DNA of 64,000 nucleotides from Anthopleura xanthogrammica (Eukaryota; Cnidaria; Anthozoa; Actiniaria; Actiniidae): NCBI GenBank assembly GCA_964019055.1, contig OZ025220.1, positions 8,833,147 to 8,897,146 of the forward strand, read 5' to 3'. Shown piece by piece: positions 46,231 to 55,989 of this stretch (position 1 is its first letter; each line of letters starts with the position of its first letter). The notes under the pieces were generated by a model. It saw only the letters and a program-made list of their open reading frames with translations, ran no database searches and was not told where the DNA came from. The position numbers and the translations under genes were made by a program.

Positions 46231-47250
46231 TGATTAATGTATTTCTTAGCTAATCTACTTCATTCAGTTTACCTTTTATCCCCTTACACCTGACACTGAG
46301 AAAGACATGTTGAACTCGGGGGGGGGGGGGGGGGTACACTTTGTTTTTCAACCATAATAATATCTGATTACAAGTAGGTTACTGAAGTGAGTGCAACAGC
46401 TATCTATAATTTCAGGGAAATCGCCAGTATCGATATTTACTGAGCGTGTCAACACCAAACTTTTCCATTCTACGAGTGTGGTCCAGCGTTCACTTGACTA
46501 CAAATATCAATCATTACCGACACTATCAAAATGTCTTAATCGTTTTTGAATATAGAATAAATTTGGCAAAGAGTGGCATAACGATATGAATAAAAGAAAG
46601 TTTTGTTTTGAAAGATGCGACAAGCAGCTGCAGGTGAAACAAGACATGAAAGGTGAGCCTGCTATACGAGTAATCAAATATCATGATGGCACCGACGGGT
46701 ACAACGTGCTTATCGGTAATGTAAAATATTAAATTGCATGAAGCCTGGATAAGAAAATGAAACTTCTAGAGAAAGATGTTAAAAATTAGAATGGCTCCCA
46801 TCAGCAGAAATAGAGTGAATATTTAGAACATAGGTTTAGTTGATTGCTAATGAATAATGACTTTTTTATTTTAACTTTTTTAAGTTATTAGAAAAAATAT
46901 AGAAAAAATTATCCAAATATCATGAGCCGAACCTAATGGTATCATTGGTATCAATGCGTTCGGTTCACGAAGAGATGAACGTTTGAACTAGGCGTAAGTT
47001 CCAAACATTTTTTTCTACACGTTAGTCAGCATTTTGGCGGGGAATTTGCTTTCACAGACCTGTATGGTTCCGGCTACAAGTCGTAGAAAAATCAACTTTT
47101 CTACACGCGTTAGTCAATGAGAGATCTTCTTTTTCCAACTCAGATATATAATAGTTATATCAATTAATCATGGCTGTCTCAGTTTCAGGGAATCAATAGA
47201 TAAACGTAGATAAGTAACTGAGAAAATCCGCCCATTACTTCATAGTAGAT
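46231..47250. other. Intergenic region between divergent genes E and F
   Basis: A G-run lies at about 46,318-46,334. Otherwise AT-rich unique sequence with dispersed TTTCTACACGTTAGTCA modules near 47,020 and 47,100 that recur elsewhere in the cluster. No gene was seen. Confidence 0.5.
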
Positions 47251-47264
47251 AATATATCATTAGA

Positions 47265-47392
47265 TATGTAGATATATTGGCTCGTGGAATTGTTTCTATT
47301 CATTCTAAGCTGTTGGTGAACTGCAAGCGACAAGACAAGAAAGTGGTTCAGTATCCCATCTATCTCAGAGAACTGTATTGAGGAAATTAAAG
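47265..47392 (+). promoter_or_regulatory. Leader cassette F: promoter and 5'UTR exon
   Basis: GATATATTGGCTCGTGG (TATA-like at 47,272-47,279), TTTCTATTCATTCTAAG, then the conserved exon with a small insertion before the donor (GAGGAAATTAAAG/GTATGTTG). Intron 47,393-47,499 is only 107 bp and has no 57-bp repeats. Confidence 0.82.
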
Positions 47393-47507
47393 GTATGTTG
47401 GACAATTATAACATCTAGTTTGTTTAACAAGCAACAATGATCAACCTTTATCGAACCCTTTTTCATTACCACTGGTAAATTTCATATTGTTTTTTTCAGT
47501 TTCAACC

Positions 47508-47744
47508 ATGAAGACTCGCACATTGATTGTCTGTTGGACTCTTTGCTTTGTGGTCATCTCTATTTTGCCACCAACCTTTTCTTCACCAGCGTGGCTTAAA
47601 ATGTGTAAGAGAAGTTGCAACAAGGTGAAGGCAAAAGCGTTACAAGCCTGTGGTGATACAAGTACTTGTAGTCAGCAAGCACAACTTGCTTATTCGAAAT
47701 GCCTTAATCGTTGTATTGCGAAGTCCGTGCGTTTTGGCAGATGA
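47508..47744 (+). CDS. Peptide gene F: secreted six-Cys peptide ending RFGR
   Basis: 78 aa on the plus strand, opposite to genes A to E. The signal peptide MKTRTLIVCWTLCFVVISIL is cleaved near residue 25. The mature pattern is C33-x3-C37-x10-C48-x5-C54-x10-C65-x3-C69: the D/E framework with one extra residue in the centre. The spacers are Lys/Ala-rich, more basic than D, and the peptide ends V-R-F-G-R, which would give Arg-Phe-amide after removal of Arg and amidation at Gly. Acceptor TTTTTTCAG lies 8 nt before the ATG. AATAAA is at 47,802-47,807. This is the cleanest gene model of the family. Confidence 0.87.
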   Translation: MKTRTLIVCWTLCFVVISILPPTFSSPAWLKMCKRSCNKVKAKALQACGDTSTCSQQAQLAYSKCLNRCIAKSVRFGR

Positions 47745-47879
47745 GTAATCAAATTTAAAGAAATGTATTAATTGAAAATTAAAATGGATCTCATTAGCAG
47801 AAATAAATCTACTATTTAAAACAGAATTTTCTTGGATTTCTAACTGGATACAGTTTTTAAAAAAACGTAAAGATAAATA

Positions 47880-48990
47880 GCGAGGGACTGGGTACGAGTG
47901 CCTAACTATCATTACGTCGAAAAAATATCCCTTCACCATTTCCCCCTGAAAAATTTAACACCCCCTCCGTAATGATTTGGAAATAAGCCTTAATATGCAA
48001 AATCTCAATTCGAGCTTGCACCTTCTTTTATAAGGGCTATCAAAAAATCCGATAATCGCAGCGTGTAGATGGGCCTTAACTACCGCACTTAAGGGATGAT
48101 TTTGATTTTCTCCGGAATAACTTCGCAACTGAGTTCGTACTGATTTTTCTACGTATGCCTAATGTGTAGAAAAGGTTTTGTGAATCTCGATACAATAAAT
48201 CTTAAAGGGAAGATTCAACAACAAAGTCGAAATAACGTGTAGAAAAGTTTATTTGCATGGTTGACCATGTTATCGTGCGAGACATTGTGATGCAAAATAT
48301 TATATCTATATTATAAAGGAAATATTTGTTCATAAATAGAAATTTTATGTGTCTTCTTGGAGTTACATGATACTCAAATTTAAGATCAGTTTATTTATAT
48401 CATTTAATTGTGATTGAGAGTCTAAACAAGATTTGATGATGATGAATCATAGATGTTATCACCAAAGACGATTGAAATTGCTGAAATGGTCTATAAAAAG
48501 CACTCCAATGTTTAGAAGTGACAATAATTTAGCTTGATTAACCTATGTAAAAAAATAAACAAGGATTTTGTGGAATGACTGAAAATGTCATCATACGGGG
48601 TATTTTAATGGGGTATATTATGTTTATTGTATTGATACCCCCTATGGTAATAATATACATACATGTGGTGTGACGTAACCAGTATTGTTGCCGACACTTC
48701 CGAGTGCACAACAAGAATTTTCCCGCCTCCAGCCCCTGCGCCACCGTTTTGATGCCGTTGCGTTTTTATGGCCCTCACCTTTACTAGGGTAAGCTTATCT
48801 CAATTAAAAGTTGTAATTTTAAATTATATTTACATTTTATGAATTAATGATTTTGTATAAAAGCGGCCATGGGTAAGTGCCCATTGGCCATTTAACTCCA
48901 AACCTTGGCTGTTTCATTTGTTGCCCAGTAAACAAGCTTCAGGAAAAGCGACATTTTTTTGAATTATTAACAAGGAGAAACATAAATACT
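47880..48990. other. 3' flank of gene F and intergenic sequence
   Basis: 47,886-47,960 (GGTACGAGTGCCTAACTATC, ATTACGTCGAAAA) recurs after the orphan cassette at 40,835, and a related inverted version follows genes D and E. Further on there are only dispersed TCTACACG-type fragments and AT-rich sequence. Confidence 0.55.
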
Positions 48991-48994
48991 AGTT

Positions 48995-49145
48995 ATACAA
49001 TGGTTTCGAGTGGCATACCGTGGAATATCCCACGAGTCACTTGTAGTTTCTAGTATACACACAAGCCTTTAGGCGAGTGTGTATACAAAGAAAATACAAG
49101 TGACGAGTGTGATATCCGCGGTATGCCACGAGAAACCATTGTATA
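48995..49145. mobile_element. Foldback MITE 'ATACAATGGTTTC'
   Basis: Arms ATACAATGGTTTCGAGTGGC and GCCACGAGAAACCATTGTAT, with inner pairing GTATACACAC/GTGTGTATAC. Nearly full-length foldback of 151 bp. Confidence 0.85.
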
Positions 49146-49151
49146 AACATT

Positions 49152-49287
49152 TTATCCCATACCGTAGAAAATACAAATGCGTAGATTAAATGTGCAATGC
49201 ATGATGGGAAGGAAGAGTGAAATACTGACGAATATATAACGGCTTTCCTGCTTTTTAATTGGCTGTATTTTCTATGGTGTGGGATTT
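49152..49287. mobile_element. Second foldback, adjacent
   Basis: ATCCCATACCGTAGAAAATACA at the left and TGTATTTTCTATGGTGTGGGAT at the right are imperfect inverses about 136 bp apart, right after the preceding foldback. They may be ends of one related element. Confidence 0.65.
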
Positions 49288-50024
49288 AACAAATAGAAAA
49301 CGTTTGCAGTGTTTACATAGCCTGATATAAACACGAGGGAAGTTTGGGAGAAGTCGAGAGCTGTTGTGTAAAACCGAGCCGCAGGCGAAACCAACCACCA
49401 CATTGCAATTTCTAAGTCAAATGGGGGGTCTTTGCTCCCCCCCCCCCCCCCGTTACACCCCGGTACCCGTTCTGATTTCAAGATTCACATATTTTGCATT
49501 ACAATGTGTCTCGCACTACCCAATGGCCAACCAAATCCACTTTTCTACACGTTTTGTTTATCAATGCGAGAGATCTTTCCTTTGAGCACCACAAAGTTGA
49601 TTTGGTTGACGATCGTAGCAAACGACACAAAATATGTGAATATTGAAATCGGAACGGGTACCGGGAGTGTAACGTGGGGGGGGGGGGGGGGGGGGGGCTG
49701 CAAAGACACCCCGCAAAAAATTTGCCTTAAAAAAACGTTAACTTTCCTTAAATTATTCTTTTATGTGAAAGTTAAGTCGAGTAACTTTTTATTTATCTGA
49801 AAGTTTTGGATAAGTTATGACTAAAAACTACTAGTTTTCATTAATTTATCCGGGGATTCTGTGGATATGGCGGGAACCTTTAAAGATGAAACGCACGCGC
49901 GTGTGTATATATTGGCGGGAAAATGGCACATTGTCCCCTTATGGTCGAGACCTTGCTGCGCCCCTGACAGGTACTATCACAGCACCAGCACTGAAGCATT
50001 GTTGATTCACAGCATATAACATCT
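49288..50024. other. Upstream modules with C- and G-runs
   Basis: C-run at about 49,436-49,450 and a long G-run at 49,676-49,697, with cluster modules between them (CCCGTTCTGATTTCAAGATT, inverted near 49,640). No gene was seen. Confidence 0.55.
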
Positions 50025-50184
50025 TTTATTACGCATTTAGGGTCGATATCCGTGAAATAAAGCCGTGAATAAAAACCATATCAGTGAAGTGATACGATAT
50101 CACTTGACGGTAAACGGTAAACTGATATTTATGACAATAGAATATTTCTTGTGTGTTATGTATCGACCCTAAATGTGTAATAAA
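50025..50184. mobile_element. Foldback MITE 'TTTATTACGCATTTAGGGTC'
   Basis: Left end TTTATTACGCATTTAGGGTC and inverse right end GACCCTAAATGTGTAATAAA, 160 bp apart. No coding sequence. Confidence 0.82.
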
Positions 50185-50599
50185 CAAATTATTACATGTT
50201 AAGAGCTTTGTAGCTTCACATGTGGCTTCCGCAAGACTCATACGAGCAATCCGACCCGTTGAACTCACAGCGGTGAAACACGACGGTCAACTGCAGATCT
50301 AATTCAAGAAATCCCTCGTTCTTTCACCGCGATGCTTTAATGTAGGCGCACCTATCTTTTTTTCTACACTTATGTTGAGATCTTTCCTTGAAAAACAGCC
50401 TAACTATTTGCATAGTTGGTCATATCATGGTAGCGAGCGATAAGTCATATTGTAATGCAAAATATGTGAGTCTTGAAATCAGAACGGGTGGAGGTAAACC
50501 CCCCCCCCCCCCCCCACCACCAAAATCTCCCCCCCTCCCCCCCAAAGTCTCCCTTTAAAATGCACACCTTACCTCATACTAGATATTAAATAAATCATA

Positions 50600-50725
50600 T
50601 AATAAGTATATATATTGGCTCGTGGAATTGTTTCTATTCATTCTAAGTTTCTGGTGAACTGTAAGTGGCAAGACAAGAAGGTGGTTCAGTATCCCATCTA
50701 TCTCAGAGAACTGTATTGAGGAAAG
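50600..50725 (+). promoter_or_regulatory. Leader cassette X: TATA box and 5'UTR exon
   Basis: TATATATA at 50,607-50,614 followed by TTGGCTCGTGGAATTG, TTTCTATTCATTCTAAG, and the conserved exon ending GAGGAAAG/GTATGTTGG at 50,725. It is almost identical to cassette D. Intron 50,726-52,605 leads to the large secreted protein X, not to a family signal-peptide exon. Confidence 0.85.
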
Positions 50726-50781
50726 GTATGTTGGACAATTAACATCAAGTTTGTTTAACAAGTAAGAATGGCAACTTTTAT

Positions 50782-52405
50782 CGAACCCTGCAACAACCTC
50801 TGGGCTGATCTAAGTCAGGGCATGGCTAACTCACAGATTGAACCCTGAAACAACCTCTCGGCTGATCTAAGTCAGGGCATGGCTAACTCACAGATTGAAC
50901 CCTGAAACAACCTCTCGGCTGATCTAAGTCAGGGCATGGCTAACTCACAGATTGAACCCTGAAACAACCTCTCGGCTGATCTAAGTCAGGGCATGGCTAA
51001 CTCACAGATTGAACCCTGAAACAACCTCTGGGCTGATCTAAGTCAGGGCATGGCTAACTCACAGATCAAACCCTGAAACAACCTCTCGGCTGATCTAAGT
51101 CAGGGCATGGCTAACTCACAGATTGAACCCTGAAACAACCTCTGGGCTGATCTAAGTCAGGGCATGGCTAACTCACAGATAGAACCCTGAAACAACCTCT
51201 CGGCTGATCTAAGTCAGGGCATGGCTAACTCACAGATTGAACCCTGAAACAACCTCTGGGCTGATCTAAGTCAGGGCATGGCTAACTCACAGATTGAACC
51301 CTGAAACAACCTCTCGGCTGATCTAAGTCAGGGCATGGCTAACTCACAGATTGAACCCTGAAACAACCTCTGGGCTGATCTAAGTCAGGGCATGGCTAAC
51401 TCACAGATCAAACCCTGAAACAACCTCTCGGCTGATCTAAGTCAGGGCATGGCTAACTCACGGATTGAATCCTGAAACAACCTCTGGGCTGATCTAAGTC
51501 AGGGCATGGCTAACTCACAGATTGAACCCTGAAACAACCTCTGGACTGATATGTCAGGGCATGGCTAACTCACAGATTGAACCCTGAAACAACCTCTGGG
51601 CTGATCTAAGTCAGGACATGGCTAACTCAGAGATCAAACCCTGAAACAACCTCTGGGCTGATCTAAGTCAGGGCATGGCTAACTCACAGATCGAACCCTA
51701 AAACAACCTCTGGGCTGATCTAAGTCAAGGCATGGCTAACTCACCGATCAAACCCTGAAACAACCTCTCGGCTGATCTAAGTCAGGGCATGGCTAACTCA
51801 CAGATTGAACCCTGAAACAACCTCTCGGCTGATCTAAGTCAGAGCATGGCTAACTCACAGATCGAACCCTGAAACAACCTCTGGGCTGATCTAAGTGAAG
51901 GCATGGCTAACTCACAGATCAAACCCTGAAACAACCTCTCGGCTGATCTAAGTCAGGGCATGGCTAACTCACAGATCGAACCCTAAAACAACCTCTGGGC
52001 TGATCTAAGTCAAGGCATGGCTAACTCACAGATCAAACCCTGAAACAACCTCTCGGCTGATCTAAGTCAGGGCATGGCTAACTCACAGATTGAATCCTGA
52101 AACAACCTCTGGGCTGATCTAAGTCAGGGCATGGCTAACTCACAGATTGAACCCTGAAACAACCTCTGGGCTGATCTAAGTCAGGGCATGGCTAACTCAC
52201 AGATTGAATCCTGAAACAACCTCTGGGCTGATCTAAGTCAGGGCATGGCTAACTCACAGATTGAACCCTGAAACAACCTCTCGGCTGATCTAAGTCAGGA
52301 CATGGCCAACTCAGAGATCAAACCCTGAAACAACCTCTGGGCTGATCTAAGTCAGGGCATGGCTAACTCACAGATCGAACCCTAAAACAACCTCTGGGCT
52401 GATAC
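50782..52405 (+). repeat. 57-bp minisatellite in intron of gene X (about 28 copies)
   Basis: Largest array of the cluster unit: ACCCTGAAACAACCTCTGGG or the CTCGG variant, GATCTAAGTCAGGGCATGGC, TAACTCACAG. Alternating GGG/CGG and ATTG/ATCA variants show higher-order duplication. It is in sense orientation. Each unit contains CTAAC, which matches the branch-point consensus. Confidence 0.95.
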
Positions 52406-52617
52406 AAATCCCACGGACTTCTAATGATGTCTGTGAATAGCTGACGCATAAACGAGGCTAACCCTGAGCAAATGAGTCTGTGGTCTTCACAAACCGCGGT
52501 TTGCATCGAATTCGAAACTGGTGTATTCTAGGCTGAAGTCAAACCTTTTGTGTAGAAGGGTACGGTGCTAGATACGAAATTTTCATATGTGTTTTGTGTT
52601 CATAGGTCAGACTGTTA

Positions 52618-53907
52618 ATGAAGATGATCCTAATCTTTATTGGTCTATTTGGCGTTTTGCTGCAAGCACCAATGGTACCAGCAAAAGAGTACCACCTCGA
52701 TTTCACAGAATTGTGTAAATGTTTCCCTGGCTTTATCTATGGCGACCTTGCAATGGAACCATACTATAATTATGTAATGCACATTGCAGTTAGAGATCTC
52801 TATATTGATCTTAAAAATCAAGGCTTTTACAAACCTTATGAAAACCTGGAGAGCCACTGCAGCTTACTTTCTTCCAAATACTTGAAACCAGAATGCTTGT
52901 TGCAAAAACGTTGGCAAATATTTTTTGAAAACGAAGATTTGGGAGAACATGGAATGTTCTTCAATGATAATGATATTGTACAGATGTACAAAGATCTCTG
53001 GCTGCTACACCCTGCAATGAGAGGCTGTGCCAACCAACTCAAAAAACCAACAGGAAGAAATGATGCGAAGGTTAGACTTTTAAAAGGGTTAATAAGTCAA
53101 AACGTGGGAAAATATGCTGTGATTTTCCCAAAATACCGGCATGATTTACAGGTAGTGATTAGGAAAGATATTGAAACGTTGTGTGTAAAGAAGGATGCAG
53201 ACAAGATATTTTGCCCAGGTTTACTTGAAATGGTACGATTGGTAGACAGCTATCACGCCGTCAAACATGCGAGTAGGAATGGAGGAAAATGGAATGCTTA
53301 TCGACTGCATTTTGCAATGATTCGACACAACCACCCAGGGCAATACAGCAGCGTGATATCTGAACAAACAGCAAACGATATTATTTTTAAGAACATGGAA
53401 CAATTCTTAACCTATACCAACTATCGAGACAAAGCAGGAATAAATGAAATGTTTCGTGTAATGCCTGAAAAGTCTCGTGGCACAAGTTGTGGGGATTTAT
53501 CGAACATTCCATCAAGCAGTAAGAAGATCGTCTGTATTTTCTGGAAAACTGTAAACCTTATCCGTACCTACCTCAAATCCACAGCTCCAATGAAAAACGG
53601 GCCTGTCAAGGTAATACTGAACACAAACATTGATTATCCAACCTTTCTACGCTGGAATGAAATGACCCGAATCATATCAGCAGTTCAAAACCAAAACAAA
53701 GTGATGACAAAGCTCGCTGGGTGGGTGATCCGCGAAGTGAAAAAAGACGTCAATGAACGCTTCAAAGGTCTTCGGACATATTTTCAGAAGGTGGCAAAGT
53801 TCAGCAGAGATATATCTCAAGCTGACATTGATTTTATCAAAGGGAGATTGGATTTCTACAAAACGGATGTCACTGCTCTAAGCAATGAAAACTGGCTAAA
53901 ATCATAA
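52618..53907 (+). CDS. Gene X, first part: large secreted protein of unknown family
   Basis: 429 codons to a stop. The signal peptide is MKMILIFIGLFGVLLQAPMV, with cleavage probably after PA at residue 22; it is unrelated to the MKTRT type. The rest is largely helical in composition, with cysteines at 33, 35, 81, 93, 137 and later, and no transmembrane segment. No family is recognised. Acceptor TTTTGTGTTCATAG lies 12 nt before the ATG, linking it to leader cassette X. Beyond the stop, a different frame stays open with coding-like composition for about 30 codons, then shifts back into the frame of the second part, so this stop may be a frameshift artefact or a true lesion. Its size and helical nature could suit a secreted effector, but this is a guess. 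Confidence 0.72.
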   Translation: MKMILIFIGLFGVLLQAPMVPAKEYHLDFTELCKCFPGFIYGDLAMEPYYNYVMHIAVRDLYIDLKNQGFYKPYENLESHCSLLSSKYLKPECLLQKRWQIFFENEDLGEHGMFFNDNDIVQMYKDLWLLHPAMRGCANQLKKPTGRNDAKVRLLKGLISQNVGKYAVIFPKYRHDLQVVIRKDIETLCVKKDADKIFCPGLLEMVRLVDSYHAVKHASRNGGKWNAYRLHFAMIRHNHPGQYSSVISEQTANDIIFKNMEQFLTYTNYRDKAGINEMFRVMPEKSRGTSCGDLSNIPSSSKKIVCIFWKTVNLIRTYLKSTAPMKNGPVKVILNTNIDYPTFLRWNEMTRIISAVQNQNKVMTKLAGWVIREVKKDVNERFKGLRTYFQKVAKFSRDISQADIDFIKGRLDFYKTDVTALSNENWLKS

Positions 53908-53984
53908 AGTATGCATTTGTATCAGTAAGCGCGGAGATCGCTGAGAACGCAGTACAGGTAGCGCTTGCCAGTGGTGTAGTGCGC

Positions 53985-55566
53985 GAACCCACTTGAAAAG
54001 CTGTTCGGTGGTAGTAGCGTTGCGGATTTTATGGATCGAACTGCAGCACTTGCAAACACTTTGACTAACATACCAAAACTGGTTCGCGCATCGAAAACTT
54101 TTGATGAAGTTAGAACCCGAACAAATAGCATAGCCACGAAGTTCAAGAAAAACAACGACTTTCTTGAAAACCTCAATACCTTGATACTGGGTGTTGGGAA
54201 AGAACAAAACTTGCAAGCATTTGACAGTCAAAGGAAAAAATTTCTCGAACACTATGTAGATTACGATCCCCAAGTTAAACGTCCTGAGTTGAGCGCCATG
54301 ACCACTACCTATGGAGACTTGATTGATGCGTGTTGTGATGTCATCATGGACACGGAGACCACGGCAGCTGCAGCTGTCAAAGGGAAAGTTAAATCATCAG
54401 GGTTATGTTCTAAAACAAAGGAAGTGGCAGAAAAAATGTTTGAGACATTTGCAGAGATATACGACTTCCAGTTTGATCTGATTGATGCCATGGCGGACTT
54501 CATGAAAGCTGCGAACTCGCACTATGCTGCACAAGGTATAGCCGAGGACTATGACAAGCTTAGTAATAGTCAAGGTCAAGATATTGTGAACGAACTCAAA
54601 ATCATGTCTGTATATGCTTTCATATCCTATAAGATCAATATCTGGGACATCTCTGATGCTTACTGCCATATCCTAACGTACAAGGAAGGCGGACGCCCAC
54701 CTAGTGTGTGTCTACAGAGAGATCGAGATATCGCAACAATTGCCTCTTATTCGAATCCAAGAATATGTAGAGGTAGACAAGAAATCAAAAATGTCCCCAT
54801 CTCATCACAAAGTGACCAAGGCTTTATGGATCTTTCTGATTTGTATGCTGGTAGAAAAGTGACTTTCAAGATCCCTAACTCCACATGGTTGGTTGCAAAC
54901 AACTGGATTTCTAAAAACGACAACAATTCTGCCATCGTAGTAAAAAAGTTCGAGGTTTTTCTACCGACTAACAGCTCAACCAAACGCTATGTCCGAGTGA
55001 ATGCAGAAGCGACTGCGGAGAACAAGCTTTCAATTTCAAGCAATACCAACTACGTAATTGTTCCAAATAGGGAATTTATTTACGAATATGTGGAAGGTGT
55101 TGGCAGTGAACAATCATGTAGGCATGCCAGTCAAGTTTTAATCAATCCATATGGACCCTCTTTACCCAAGCTGTGTACCCTCAATGTCGACGAAAATAAC
55201 TGTCAGGAACTTCAGAAGACGGCCTTGTTTCCTTCAATTTACTCCCGTTGGAAGATCACAGTAACTGGTTACCAATCTACCCCGGTCCCAACACCTGCAA
55301 ATGACGATTTCAAACTGAAGGTTAGCGTGAAGCTGTGTATTCTAAGTCCAAGGAATAATGACCAAGGAATCGAGAAAAAGCGGAAGGTGATGAAGAAGCG
55401 ATCCCAGAAGGTCAAGAGCAAGTTGAAAGACCAAGAAAGACAAAGTTGTCCCAACTCGCAGTATTGGTCCAAGAAGTTAGGTCGTTGTGTCTATTGTCCT
55501 AAAGGATCAAGATCTGCACTCGATGGGTATTTCTGTGAAAAGATTCCAAAGATGAACGGTGACTAG
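53985..55566 (+). CDS. Gene X, second part: C-terminal region of the same protein
   Basis: An open frame in the same phase as the first part. It has a Met at 54,031 giving 511 aa, but coding character clearly extends upstream of that Met to about 53,985, and no signal peptide is present, so this is unlikely to be an independent gene. Features, in residues from that Met: a helical N-terminal half; a beta-like middle (about 260-360); a very basic segment near 445-465 (KKRKVMKKRSQKVKSKLK); and a terminal Cys module C473-x12-C486-x2-C489-x12-C502, containing RCVYCPKG and reminiscent of TNFR/ephrin-receptor-type Cys-rich repeats. ATTAAA is at 55,655-55,660. The function is unknown. Confidence 0.7.
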
Positions 55567-55711
55567 TTATCAGTAATTGACTAAACAAGCAGCGGCAGCT
55601 CTGAAGCTGTTGAAACGAATGTATCACGAAACAGATACTTTAAGCTTGAGCTTAATTAAAATTATCATTGCAATGATAAAAAGATACCTTGTTGTATTGT
55701 ATATTAGATTC

Positions 55712-55834
55712 TTTGCACGTGAAGTCAAAGCAGCTCAATTTGGAGGGCAAAACAAAAGAATTTTAATCTCCTGAGAATTGGAACCTATTGTTTTGCCCTC
55801 CAAATTGAGCTGCATTCCGACTTGCTGCAAGGGG
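55712..55834. mobile_element. Foldback MITE 'CAGCTCAATTTGGA', copy 3
   Basis: Perfect 25-bp arms beginning CAGCTCAATTTGGAGGGCAA, with the centre CTCCTGAGAATTGG and right outer end GCTGCAAGGGG. It is the best preserved of the three copies and lies about 150 bp after the gene X stop. Confidence 0.92.
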
Positions 55835-55989
55835 TGTATTAGAGGGATTTAACACCAGTACGCAAGCATCAAAGACGACGACACAGCGCATTTCAGTTTT
55901 TCGTGAGCGCACTGTCCCCAACGTGGTTGACGTCCTTCACAGGTCAAGAGAACGTTGCAATTGCATTCATTCTTCCATTCATCTGTAGA

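Noticed and set aside
42581..47744. Calling genes D and F classical RFamide neuropeptide precursors
   Set aside because: Known cnidarian precursors carry many short peptide copies; here there is one Cys-rich domain with a single possible amidation end, so it is kept only as a hypothesis.
54031..55566. The downstream part of gene X as an independent gene
   Set aside because: No signal peptide or promoter before it, and coding composition extends upstream of its first Met; better seen as part of gene X.
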